Part shown: positions 53,793-62,303 of the stretch, in pieces
How positions within the stretch are numbered: the stretch's first letter is position 1
How the letters are laid out: the number at the start of each line of letters is the position of its first letter
Notes under the pieces: generated by a model
Told to the model about the DNA's origin: nothing
The model's input: the letters and a program-made list of their open reading frames with translations, nothing else
The model's database searches: none
Source of the DNA: Parabacteroides hominis
GTDB taxonomy: Bacteria; Bacteroidota; Bacteroidia; Bacteroidales; Tannerellaceae
Reading direction: 5' to 3'
Length of the DNA stretch: 64,000 nt
Assembly: GCF_014287585.1 (NCBI RefSeq)
Contig: NZ_JACOOJ010000007.1
Location: 62,001-126,000 of the forward strand
Made by a program: the position numbers and the translations under genes

Positions 53793-54971
53793 ATGAAAGC
53801 AAAAAATATCATCTTACTGACGGCCCTCCTTGTAATGGGAAGCCAATCTATAAGTCCCCAGACAAAAGGAGGTGGCTTGCCGGTGTTTGATTTTACAAAA
53901 GACTATCCTCAAAAAAAGATGCTCCTTCAGGATATAACGGATATCGAATATATCCCGTTGGAAACAAGCGACGATATTTTGCTGGGCGACCAATCTGTAC
54001 TTTCTGCCGTTACCGACAAATATATTCTCTTACACGAGTATATACGGGGTGATATATTTGTTTTCGATCGCACGACCGGGAAACTTTATTCTCATTTCAA
54101 TCATAAAGGGCAGGGAGGCATGGAATATAATTGGATTAATGCAGGTACGATTTTGGATGAAAGGAAGGAGGAAATTTATGTGTGTTCCCAGTCTGTTCAA
54201 GTTTATTCGTTGAAGGGAGAATACAAACGGACATTAAAAATACGCACCTATGGCAAAGAAATGAGCATTTTTGATTTTGACGATGAGTCTTTGCTTATTT
54301 ATGAAGGTGTAATTATAGAGCCGGGGCGTGAAGATAAAACTAAAAAAGAGCCTTACCACTTGGTCTCAAAAAATGATGGTAGCTTGATTTCAGCATTGGA
54401 TCTTTATTTCCCAAAAAGATATTCCAACAAAATCGCTCAACATTTAGATGGCAATATGTGGAGATCTTATGTACTGTCTTATCCCAAGAATGTGCATGAT
54501 GGTTCAGATCTGATCATTGCAGATATTTCATCCGATACGATATACCGGTTATCTCCAGGGAAGGGATTGATCCCCTTGCTTACCCGCAAGCCATCGGTTC
54601 ATGCTTCTGAACCCCGGAATATATGGATGCCTCTTGTGATAACAGATAAATTTATGCAGATAGGTAAGTTTCTTCTGGATTTTAATGCGAGAGGAGGAAA
54701 GATACCGGTATTTATGTATGACTTTAAGACCGGTGAAATAAGCCGGATATCTATTTTGGATGCCGAGTTTGCAGTGAAGCCATACGGATTAGGGGAATGG
54801 GATATTAGTACATTCCCTGCTATCGCTAAGAACATGACAGCCGAGTTGGTACAAGCCCCTGTTATGATAGAGGCTTATCAGAAGAAACGGTTGAAGGGAA
54901 ATGGCAATAAGGTGGCTAAGGGGCTTATAGAAGATGATAATCCGGTTGTCAGGATTATTAAATTCAAATAA
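53793..54971 (+). CDS. 6-bladed beta-propeller family secreted protein
   Basis: 392 residues with a signal peptide (about 1-21). The pattern FDFTKDYPQKKMLLQDITDI, IEYIPLETSDDILLG, and repeated DYxFVFDRTTGKLY-like strands matches the Bacteroidetes 6-bladed beta-propeller family. No function is established. It stands alone; nothing upstream gives a clear promoter. Confidence 0.8.
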   Translation: MKAKNIILLTALLVMGSQSISPQTKGGGLPVFDFTKDYPQKKMLLQDITDIEYIPLETSDDILLGDQSVLSAVTDKYILLHEYIRGDIFVFDRTTGKLYSHFNHKGQGGMEYNWINAGTILDERKEEIYVCSQSVQVYSLKGEYKRTLKIRTYGKEMSIFDFDDESLLIYEGVIIEPGREDKTKKEPYHLVSKNDGSLISALDLYFPKRYSNKIAQHLDGNMWRSYVLSYPKNVHDGSDLIIADISSDTIYRLSPGKGLIPLLTRKPSVHASEPRNIWMPLVITDKFMQIGKFLLDFNARGGKIPVFMYDFKTGEISRISILDAEFAVKPYGLGEWDISTFPAIAKNMTAELVQAPVMIEAYQKKRLKGNGNKVAKGLIEDDNPVVRIIKFK

Positions 54972-55046
54972 CCAGTGCGGATAGACGGATCCGTTATGTT
55001 CAGGAGGATATCCCCCTGGCTGTAAGGGTTAAACTCTGGCTATCTG

Positions 55047-55077
55047 TTGTGTATTTGTCGGATAGTCTGTATTTTTG
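55047..55077 (+). promoter_or_regulatory. Promoter of the acyl-CoA synthetase gene
   Basis: TTG (55047-55049), 20 bases, TATTTTTG (55070-55077), 25 bases before the ATG. Confidence 0.6.
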
Positions 55078-55102
55078 CGTAAATTATAATACAGTGTGCA
55101 GT

Positions 55103-56767
55103 ATGATACAAGAGAATTTTATCAAGATATACGAGGAAAGTTTCAAGAAGAACTGGGAACTGCCTGCCTTGACGGATTACAGTAAAGGAACGACTTTTTC
55201 TTTCGCTGACGTAGCCACGGAGATTGCCCGCATCCATATCTTGTTTGAAGAATGCCAGATACGGCGGGGAGATAAGATTGCTCTGATCGGAAAAGACAGT
55301 GCCCGCTGGTGCATCGTTTATATGGCCGCTGTTACATACGGGGCGATTATCGTGCCTATCTTGCAAGACTTTAGTCCGAATGATGTGCATCATATAATCA
55401 ACCATTCAGAATCTGTTTTCCTTTTTGTCAGCGACCGTATCTGGGACTCGCTGGAAGAGGAAATGATCGGGGATGTGCGAGGCGTGTTCTCGTTGTCCGA
55501 TTTCCGTTGCCTGCACCAGCGTGATGGCGAGAGCATCCAGAAACTCCTGAAAGGGATGGACGGGAAGATGCAGGAGAAATATCCGAACGGTTTCGGCAGG
55601 GACGATATCAAATATGCAGAACTGGATAACGACAAGGTGGTGGAGATCAACTATACTTCCGGTACGACCGGCTTCAGTAAAGGGGTGATGCTGACCGGAA
55701 ACAATCTGGCGGGGAATGTGATGTACGGCATCGAACTTGGCGTATTGTACAGAGGGGAACGCGAACTCTGTTTCCTGCCGCTGGCGCATGCCTATAGCTG
55801 TGCATTCAATTTCCTGGTTCCGATGGCCGTTGGTGCGCATGTTTACCTGTTGGGCAAAGTCCCTTCTCCCAAAATCCTGCTGAAAGCCTTTGAAGAGGTG
55901 AAGCCTAATCTGATCCTGACGGTTCCGTTGATCCTGGAGAAGATTTACAAGAAGATGATCTTGCCGCAACTCAGCAAGACAACTATGAAGGTGGCGCTGA
56001 ATATCCCGTTGCTGGATTCCCGTATATATGCACAGATACGGAAGAAACTGGTCGACTCGTTCGGAGGACGTTTCCGTGAAGTGATCGTGGGAGGGGCTGC
56101 CATGAATGAAGAGGTGACGAATTTCCTTTATAAGATCAAATTCCCGTTCACGATCGGTTATGGTATGACGGAGTGCGGGCCGCTGATCAGCTATGACCAT
56201 AATGACGAATATGTGCCCGGATCATGCGGCCAGGTATTGAAGGGTATCATGAAAGTGCGCATCGACTCGGACGATCCATATAATAAGGTAGGGGAAATTC
56301 AGGTGAGCGGTGAAAATGTGATGAAAGGTTACTATAAGAACGAAGAGGCGACTGCCAATGTCTTTACCGAAGACGGTTGGTTGCGTACGGGGGACCTGGG
56401 AACGATCGACGCCGATAACCGCATCTATATCCGTGGCCGCAGCAAGACTATGATCCTGGGGGCGAGCGGACAGAATATTTATCCGGAAGAGATTGAATCG
56501 AAGCTGAACAATCTGCCGTTCGTAATGGAAAGCATCATAATCGAGAAGAGCGGTAAGCTGGTGGGGCTTGTTTATCCGGATTATGATACGGTGGACGGCA
56601 CAGGGGTTTCGCACGAAGATCTTCCGATCATCATGGAGCAGAACCGGATCGAACTTAACAAACTTTTAGCACCTTACGAGGCTGTTTCCGCCTTGCAATT
56701 GTATCCGACGGAATTTGAAAAGACGCCTAAGAAGAGTATTAAGCGTTACTTGTATAGCAACTATTAA
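55103..56767 (+). CDS. Long-chain acyl-CoA synthetase / AMP-binding enzyme
   Basis: 554 residues from ATG at 55103 (an in-frame ATG at 55049 precedes the promoter and is rejected). ANL motifs are present: NYTSGTTGFSKGV (P-loop), GYGMTECGP, WLRTGDLGTI, RGRSKTMILGASGQNIYPEE and the C-terminal domain with a catalytic Lys near KTPKKSIKR. The family activates fatty acids with ATP and CoA. The exact chain length is not evident. Confidence 0.88.
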   Translation: MIQENFIKIYEESFKKNWELPALTDYSKGTTFSFADVATEIARIHILFEECQIRRGDKIALIGKDSARWCIVYMAAVTYGAIIVPILQDFSPNDVHHIINHSESVFLFVSDRIWDSLEEEMIGDVRGVFSLSDFRCLHQRDGESIQKLLKGMDGKMQEKYPNGFGRDDIKYAELDNDKVVEINYTSGTTGFSKGVMLTGNNLAGNVMYGIELGVLYRGERELCFLPLAHAYSCAFNFLVPMAVGAHVYLLGKVPSPKILLKAFEEVKPNLILTVPLILEKIYKKMILPQLSKTTMKVALNIPLLDSRIYAQIRKKLVDSFGGRFREVIVGGAAMNEEVTNFLYKIKFPFTIGYGMTECGPLISYDHNDEYVPGSCGQVLKGIMKVRIDSDDPYNKVGEIQVSGENVMKGYYKNEEATANVFTEDGWLRTGDLGTIDADNRIYIRGRSKTMILGASGQNIYPEEIESKLNNLPFVMESIIIEKSGKLVGLVYPDYDTVDGTGVSHEDLPIIMEQNRIELNKLLAPYEAVSALQLYPTEFEKTPKKSIKRYLYSNY

Positions 56768-56836
56768 TCAATTTATTCGGTCTGTAAATCAGATTGTTGT
56801 CGCCTGTGTAGAAAATATTTTGAAAAAAAGTGCACT

Positions 56837-56850
56837 ATGTTGTACAACAT
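56837..56850. promoter_or_regulatory. Perfect 14-base palindrome upstream of the lipoprotein promoter
   Basis: ATGTTGTACAACAT is its own complement and lies 15 bases upstream of the -7 element (56865-56872), where a -33 box should be. This is a typical place for a dimeric repressor or activator. Confidence 0.5.
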
Positions 56851-56864
56851 GTTTGATTAATACA

Positions 56865-56872
56865 TACATTTG
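56865..56872 (+). promoter_or_regulatory. -7 element of the acidic lipoprotein promoter
   Basis: TACATTTG; transcription near 56879. The only TTTG upstream (56852-56855) is too close (9 bases). Confidence 0.55.
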
Positions 56873-56923
56873 CATCGTTTTAAGACAAGAAGATATTATA
56901 GACCGTTTAAATTAAAAAACAAA

Positions 56924-57154
56924 ATGAAAAAGTTAGTTGCATTTGCTGCCGTTATCGCAGCTGTATCATTCGCATCTTGTGGCAACAAATCAGCAGAAAA
57001 CACTGAAGTTGCAGAAACTGAAACAGAAGCTACAGTAGAAGAAGTTGTTGCTCCTGTTGAAGAAGCTACAACAGAAGAAGCAACAGTTGCTGAAGGCGAT
57101 TCAACATCTGTTGAAGCTCCGGCTGCTGAAACTGAAGCTGCTCCTGCTGAATAA
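56924..57154 (+). CDS. Small acidic lipoprotein, low complexity
   Basis: 76 residues from ATG at 56924. Lipobox AVSFASC (Cys19). The mature part is almost entirely Glu, Ala, Thr and Val (EVAETETEATVEE, VEEATTEEATVAEGD), with no fold expected. Such proteins are frequent and abundant in Bacteroidetes; function unknown. Codons are strongly biased (GAA, GCT, GTT, ACA), suggesting high expression. A strong terminator follows. Confidence 0.8.
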   Translation: MKKLVAFAAVIAAVSFASCGNKSAENTEVAETETEATVEEVVAPVEEATTEEATVAEGDSTSVEAPAAETEAAPAE

Positions 57155-57179
57155 CCATTCGGCAATCAGTGATGAGGAC

Positions 57180-57213
57180 AGTCTGTATGCGTGTAACATA
57201 CAGACTTTTTTTG
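57180..57213 (+). terminator. Terminator after the acidic lipoprotein gene
   Basis: AGTCTGTATG pairs exactly with CATACAGACT around CGTGTAA, then seven T. Only 27 bases separate it from the next gene. Confidence 0.88.
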
Positions 57214-57239
57214 TTTTTAAACCTATGTAATATATGTAT

Positions 57240-59339
57240 ATGAAACGAACGCTATTACTTCTTTCTGCTATTGCCTGTCTGGGCCTGCCTGCTTTTTCAC
57301 AGACACCCGTAGATAAAACCGTCTTGTTGCAGAGTGTTGAAATCCAGGGAAAACGTTTTGGCGGCCTGACCGGTGGGGATGTGAAACGCCTGCAGGTGGA
57401 CAGCAACCTGAGTGGTTTGGCCGGGACGACGGCCGACGTATTCCGCCAGTTGCCGTCCGTTGTTACGGATATCGAGGGAGGGATCACTTTCCGTGGTTCC
57501 GGCAATCCCGGCTTGCTGATCAACGGAGTGCCTTACGGGCTGATGGAAGAGTATAGCGGGGATATGCTGATCCAGCTTCCGGCGTTGTTCTTCGACCGGG
57601 TTTCGATGACGGCGACCCCTTCTATCGAACTGGTTCCGGATGGGGATGCGGGAATCTTGAACTTGTCGTCCGCGGCTTATACGGCTACTGATTCGCCGTT
57701 GATCCTGACGTTGGGAGCCGGATTCCAGGAACGTTATAATGCCGGTGCGATCCTGAATTTGCATCCGGGTAAGTTTCATATTGTCGGAAAGTATAATTAT
57801 CGTCGTGAATTTCGTAAACGTACGTTCAGCAAGTCGACGACGAATAAGGCCGGGACGACCGTCATGAACAATAATGCGTCCGCCCGCCCCGATGTGCATC
57901 TGGCTGATCTGAGTGTCGGATACGACCTGACGGCGAATGACCTGATCACGGTCTACGGCCTGTACAGCCTGATGGACTATAGCCGCTACGGGAAGATCCA
58001 TAACAATAAGTTGGTGGATGGAAACCTGCAACCGGTGATGTTCCGCCATCGTTATAATGACCAGCGCCAGGAAGCGTATGCTGCCGAAGCACGCTGGAAC
58101 CATACCTTCGACAATCCCCAGGATCGCCTGGACGTCGTGTTCAACTACAATAATTTCGGGTACGACGAAGGCAACGAATACAAGAACGAGAAGCCGGAAA
58201 CAGGCAAGATCATCGCCGAGGACAACTATTATGTCCGTCAGGATAAGAACAATTATTACCTGTCCGCCATCTTCCGCAAACTCTTTGCTGACGACCTGCG
58301 TTTGCGGGTCGGCTATATCGGGCGCTTCAAGAACGAGAGTTATCATGCCAATGGCAGTAAGTTGTCAGGCGAAACATGGGCTTTTGACTGGCAGAAGGAG
58401 AACGAATATTATTTCAACCGCCGCACGAATCTGCTTGTAGCCGCTTTGGAAAAGAAGTGGAATGCTCTCTATGCCGAAGCGGGCGTACAGGGCGAACTGA
58501 ACTGGCAAAAGATAGACACGCGCTACCAGACCGACGATGTGCAGGAAAAGTTCCCGATGGTCAAGAGCACTTCCCGCTTTCACCTCTTTCCCCGTCTTAA
58601 GTTGGGCTATCAAACGGAACGGGCGGGAGAGTTCACGTTGAGTTATGCCGAACGCGTGATCCGTCCCTACGGCAGCTACCTGAATGTCTTTACCGACCGT
58701 AGCGACGCGACGCATATATGGAAGGGAAATCCCGACTTGAAGGACGAGTTTGTCCATTCCGTCGAGTTGGCCTACTCATACGCCACTCCCTCTTTCCGTC
58801 TCTCTCCAAGCCTTTATTACCGGAATAAAAAGGATCGTATCATGGACGTTGTGAAAGATTCCGGTACGGACGGCACGATCTGGACGAAAGAGAACATCGG
58901 CCATTCGCAAACGGTCGGTTTTGAACTGTCTGCAACCTGGCAGCCGGTCCGTATCCTGACGCTCGGTTTGTCAGGCGATATTTACCGGGACGAGATCGAC
59001 GGGCGTACGATCGGTTATGATGAAAAGAAGTCGATGGTCTGCGGCGATATCAAAGGCTCTGTCAACATCAGCATCACCCCGGCGACGGAGTTGCAGCTCG
59101 ATGGCTTTTACATCTCCGACCAGCTTACCCCACAAGGAAAGATCAAGCACCGTTCCAGCGTCAATGCCGGTATCTCCCAATATTTCATGAACCGCAAGTT
59201 GCGTGCCAACCTGAGCATCAACAACATCTTCAATGGTCTCGAAGAGACAACGATCGTCGATACAAAAGACCTGCAAATGACCCAGATCCGCAATCGCGAC
59301 GCACAGGTGACGTGGCTGACGTTGACGTATAACCTGTAA
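57240..59339 (+). CDS. TonB-dependent receptor-like outer membrane protein
   Basis: 699 residues from ATG at 57240 (57234 is an alternative). Signal peptide about 1-20. A plug-like domain (VDSNLSGLAGTTADVFRQLP, VTDIEGGITFRGSGNPGLLI, NGVPYGL) precedes a barrel of the OMP_b-brl_3 kind (NIFNGLEETTIVD at the end). There is no carboxypeptidase-like domain or SusD partner, so it differs from SusC. The DNA is more GC-rich than the upstream lipoprotein. The gap after the terminator holds no promoter, so read-through or an internal promoter is needed. Confidence 0.85.
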   Translation: MKRTLLLLSAIACLGLPAFSQTPVDKTVLLQSVEIQGKRFGGLTGGDVKRLQVDSNLSGLAGTTADVFRQLPSVVTDIEGGITFRGSGNPGLLINGVPYGLMEEYSGDMLIQLPALFFDRVSMTATPSIELVPDGDAGILNLSSAAYTATDSPLILTLGAGFQERYNAGAILNLHPGKFHIVGKYNYRREFRKRTFSKSTTNKAGTTVMNNNASARPDVHLADLSVGYDLTANDLITVYGLYSLMDYSRYGKIHNNKLVDGNLQPVMFRHRYNDQRQEAYAAEARWNHTFDNPQDRLDVVFNYNNFGYDEGNEYKNEKPETGKIIAEDNYYVRQDKNNYYLSAIFRKLFADDLRLRVGYIGRFKNESYHANGSKLSGETWAFDWQKENEYYFNRRTNLLVAALEKKWNALYAEAGVQGELNWQKIDTRYQTDDVQEKFPMVKSTSRFHLFPRLKLGYQTERAGEFTLSYAERVIRPYGSYLNVFTDRSDATHIWKGNPDLKDEFVHSVELAYSYATPSFRLSPSLYYRNKKDRIMDVVKDSGTDGTIWTKENIGHSQTVGFELSATWQPVRILTLGLSGDIYRDEIDGRTIGYDEKKSMVCGDIKGSVNISITPATELQLDGFYISDQLTPQGKIKHRSSVNAGISQYFMNRKLRANLSINNIFNGLEETTIVDTKDLQMTQIRNRDAQVTWLTLTYNL

Positions 59340-59350
59340 GGCTGATTTTA

Positions 59351-60646
59351 TCAGTCCTCCTGTTTATCCCGTTCTTTCTTCGGGATGAACAGGATTAATC
59401 GTATGGACTGGTCATAGGTGAAATAGCTCCATACCCATTCGATCAGGACCATGATCTTGTTCTTGACGCCGAGGATGGAACGGAGGTGCACGCCCATCCA
59501 GACCAGCCAGGCGATGAAGCCGTGCAGTTTCACTTTATGGAGGTCAGCTACCGCTTTGTTGCGGCCGACAGTTGCCAGGGTTCCGAGATTCTTGTAATGG
59601 AAAGGCTTCAGCGGTTCACCGCTTTCGAGACGTTTCAGGTTGTCGGCAAGCAGGAGGCCCTGTTGGATGGCAACCTGGGCGACCTGTGGATGGCCGTTCG
59701 GATAGTCGGTTTCCGTTTGCAGGCAGACATCGCCGATGGCGAAAACATTTCCCGAACCATGCAGTTGGTTGTATTCGTTGACTAAGATACGTCCGCCCCG
59801 GCCTAATTCCTTATTGTCGATCTGCTCGAAGCGGGTAGCGGTTACGCCGCTTACCCAGACGACTGTTTTTGTTTCGATGGAGTTGCCGTCGTCCAGTATG
59901 GCTTTGCCGTCTTTGTAATCGACCACCTTTTTTTGCAGCATGACTTTGACGCCCATCCCTTCGAGGAACCGCTTTGCATTGTCCGACGCCTCTTCCGACA
60001 TGGCGGCAAGCAGGTGGGGCGAACCTTCCACCAGGTAAATATTCATCTCCGACTGTTTCAGGTCTGGATAATCTTTAGGCAGGACGAAATGTTTCATCTC
60101 CGCCAGTACGCCCGATATTTCGACACCGGTAGCACCTCCGCCAACGATGACGACATTCATCAATGCCTGCTTTTCTTTTGGATCGGTGCAGATCGTCGCT
60201 TTCTCGAAATTGGAGAGAAGCGTGTTACGCAGGATAAGGGCTTCTTCGATGGTTTTCATCGGCAATGCCCGGCTTTGGATCACTTCGTTGCCGAAGAAGT
60301 TCGTGACTGTGCCGGAAGCTATTATCAGGTAATCATATTTCAGTTCTCCGATCGAGGTCAGTATCAGGTTCTTTTCCCGCACGACCGCTTTCACTTCGGC
60401 CAGCCGGAAATAGAAGTCTTTCCGCTTCTGGAATATCTTACGGAAAGGGAAGGAGATGGAACTCGATTCGAGTCCGGAAGAGGCTACCTGATAGAGTAAT
60501 GGCGGGAACTGGTGATAGTTGTTCTTGTCAATCAATACGATTTGGAAATTACTACCCTTAAGTCTGTTGGCAAGCTTTAATCCCCCGAAGCCCCCGCCAA
60601 TGATAACGACTCTTTTCTTATCTGTGTCTGCGATATTGAATCCCAT
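59351..60646 (-). CDS. ndh: Type II NADH:quinone oxidoreductase
   Basis: 431 residues. FAD-binding GGGFGGLKLANRL near residue 17, NNYHQFPPLLYQVA, the second nucleotide-binding motif VIVGGGATGVEISGVLAEM, and the FAD site GNVFAIGDVC. A C-terminal hydrophobic segment (HGFIAWLVWMGVHL) anchors the enzyme in the membrane. It oxidises NADH and reduces quinone without pumping protons. It stands alone. Confidence 0.92.
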   Translation of the reverse strand: MGFNIADTDKKRVVIIGGGFGGLKLANRLKGSNFQIVLIDKNNYHQFPPLLYQVASSGLESSSISFPFRKIFQKRKDFYFRLAEVKAVVREKNLILTSIGELKYDYLIIASGTVTNFFGNEVIQSRALPMKTIEEALILRNTLLSNFEKATICTDPKEKQALMNVVIVGGGATGVEISGVLAEMKHFVLPKDYPDLKQSEMNIYLVEGSPHLLAAMSEEASDNAKRFLEGMGVKVMLQKKVVDYKDGKAILDDGNSIETKTVVWVSGVTATRFEQIDNKELGRGGRILVNEYNQLHGSGNVFAIGDVCLQTETDYPNGHPQVAQVAIQQGLLLADNLKRLESGEPLKPFHYKNLGTLATVGRNKAVADLHKVKLHGFIAWLVWMGVHLRSILGVKNKIMVLIEWVWSYFTYDQSIRLILFIPKKERDKQED

Positions 60647-60807
60647 GATGTCTTATGTGTTTATTGTTTCTTATAAAACAATCTATTCGGCAATAAGTTG
60701 TTTCCGGATTAAGGATTAGCCGGAGGTGGCGACCTCGAATGTTTGGAGCGGTATTGCTCTGTGAAGTATATGAAAGAGTAGATAATATTATATGGATATA
60801 ATAGGAG

Positions 60808-61015
60808 AGAACTGTCGTTCCCTGCCGAGGAAACTGTCGTTCCCTGCCGAGGAAACTGTCGTTCCCTGCCGAGGAAACTGTCGTTCCCTGCCGAGGAAAC
60901 TGTCGTTCCCTGCCGAGGAAACTGTCGTTCCCTGCCGAGGAAACTGTCGTTTCTTGCCGAGGAAACTGTCGTTTCTTGCCGAGGAAACTGTCGTTTCTTG
61001 CCGAGGAAACTGATT
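60808..61015. repeat. Tandem repeat of a 22-base unit, nine full copies plus a fragment
   Basis: Units begin at 60808, 60830, 60852, 60874, 60896, 60918, 60940, 60962 and 60984, and a partial one at 61006. The consensus is GAAACTGTCGTTCCCTGCC then GAG. The first six carry GTTCCCTGCC; units 7-9 carry GTTTCTTGCC. There is no spacer between units, so it is not CRISPR. Confidence 0.95.
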
Positions 61016-61120
61016 TTGAATGCTCTCTTTGTCTACTATCGTTCCTTAGTTTATAGACGAAAAGTATGATAGAAATAGAGCTGATAGTGGTAGTAACAGG
61101 CCTATGGTGATAGATAAAAA

Positions 61121-61182
61121 ACATCTACCACCACTATGGAATCGCTTTATTAATAAGCGTTGTAGTAGATAGTGGTAGATGT
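61121..61182. repeat. Inverted repeat with an inner hairpin downstream of the SOTCase gene
   Basis: ACATCTACCACCACTAT (61121-61137) pairs with ATAGTGGTAGATGT (61169-61182) with a three-base bulge. Inside, CGCTT and AAGCG form a second stem. It could end transcription of the SOTCase gene, though T runs are poor. Confidence 0.6.
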
Positions 61183-61228
61183 TGTAGCTAATTTGTAAAA
61201 ACAGTTTATGTATTTACCGATGCAGGGA

Positions 61229-62185
61229 TTAGATAGATCCCATTAGTATCTTCTTCAACACCGTCTGTGCCGAGATCTCGCGGTTGGCAGCTTCGGGGAT
61301 CACGATGCTTTGCGGGCTTTCGATCACGTCGTCCGTTACGATCATGTTGCGGCGGACGGGCAGGCAGTGCATGAAGTAGGCGTTGTTGGTGAGCGCCATC
61401 TTTTCGCTATCGACTGTCCAGTTGCGATCCATGTTGAGCACCTGGCCGTAGTTCGGGTCGGCATAGGCAGCCCAGTTCTTGGCGTAGATGAAGTCCGCGC
61501 CTTCGAATGCTTTCTTCTGGTCGTATTCCACACGGGCGTTACCGACGAAACGCGGGTCCAGTTCGTAGCCTTCGGGGTGGGTGATCACGAACTCATAGTC
61601 TGTTGCATTCATCCATTCGGCAAAACTGTTCGGAACCGCCTGCGGGAGCGCTTTCGGATGCGGAGCCCAGGTCATGACCACCTTCGGGCGGGCTGTCTTT
61701 TTGTATTCCTCGATGGTGATCAGGTCGGCGAAACTTTGCAACGGGTGGCGGGTAGCCGCCTCCATGCTGAATACCGGACGACCGGAGTATTGGATGAACT
61801 GGTTCAATATCTTTTCGTTGTAATCGTCTTCCTTGCTTTCGAAACGGGCAAAGGAACGTACGCCGATCACGTCGCAGTAGCATCCCATGACCGGAACCGC
61901 TTCCAAGAGATGTTCAGGTTTGTCGCCATCCATGATCACGCCGCGTTCGGTTTCCAGTTTCCAGGCGCCCTGGTTCACGTCGAGCACCATCGTGTTCATG
62001 CCTAAATTCATGGCGGCCTTCTGTGTCGAGAGGCGGGTGCGGAGGCTGGAGTTGAAGAATATCATCAATAACGTCTTGTTCTTGCCCAGCTCGGTAAACT
62101 GGTAACGGTCTTTCTTAATCTCGAAAGCCTCGGCGAGCGCCTGCTTGAGGTCGCCCAAGTCCTGTACACAAGTGAAGTTTCTCAT
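61229..62185 (-). CDS. argF': N-succinylornithine carbamoyltransferase (SOTCase)
   Basis: 318 residues from the ATG at 62185, chosen because it restores the family's MKKFTCVQD-type start and because the promoter rules out the ATG at 62218 (62197 remains possible). FNSSLRTRLST is the carbamoyl phosphate motif and HCLPVRR the second conserved motif. Pro90 (GDKPEHL) is the residue reported to set succinyl rather than acetyl specificity in the Bacteroides fragilis enzyme. It makes N-succinylcitrulline in the Bacteroidetes arginine pathway. Confidence 0.93.
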   Translation of the reverse strand: MRNFTCVQDLGDLKQALAEAFEIKKDRYQFTELGKNKTLLMIFFNSSLRTRLSTQKAAMNLGMNTMVLDVNQGAWKLETERGVIMDGDKPEHLLEAVPVMGCYCDVIGVRSFARFESKEDDYNEKILNQFIQYSGRPVFSMEAATRHPLQSFADLITIEEYKKTARPKVVMTWAPHPKALPQAVPNSFAEWMNATDYEFVITHPEGYELDPRFVGNARVEYDQKKAFEGADFIYAKNWAAYADPNYGQVLNMDRNWTVDSEKMALTNNAYFMHCLPVRRNMIVTDDVIESPQSIVIPEAANREISAQTVLKKILMGSI

Positions 62186-62215
62186 ATCATGTCTCATTTT
62201 AAATTGTTCTGCCTG

Positions 62216-62247
62216 CAAAGGTAAACAATGATTTCAGATTTATGCAA
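62216..62247 (-). promoter_or_regulatory. Promoter of the SOTCase gene
   Basis: On the minus strand, TTG (62247-62245), 21 bases, TACCTTTG (62223-62216). The predicted start near 62209 gives a 24-base leader to the ATG at 62185. Confidence 0.65.
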
Positions 62248-62303
62248 TACCGTTATAGCTGTATTATCAGTGTCAGACGATAATACTAACACTGTATCAG
62301 GAA

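Larger units (their letters stand above)
60647..61228. other. 582-base repeat-rich gap between ndh and the SOTCase gene
   Basis: It holds the 22-base tandem array (60808-61015) and a cruciform-like inverted repeat (61121-61182). No clear promoter consensus for ndh is found on the minus strand. Apparent ORFs through the array arise because the repeat has no stop codons. Confidence 0.6.

Noticed and set aside
60808..61015. CRISPR array
   Set aside because: The 22-base units are directly joined with no unique spacers, and no cas genes are near.
60618..61124. A 168-residue repetitive protein on the minus strand (and 73 residues on the plus strand)
   Set aside because: The 22-base repeat has no stop codon in several frames, so long ORFs arise by chance in both strands; codon use is unlike real genes.
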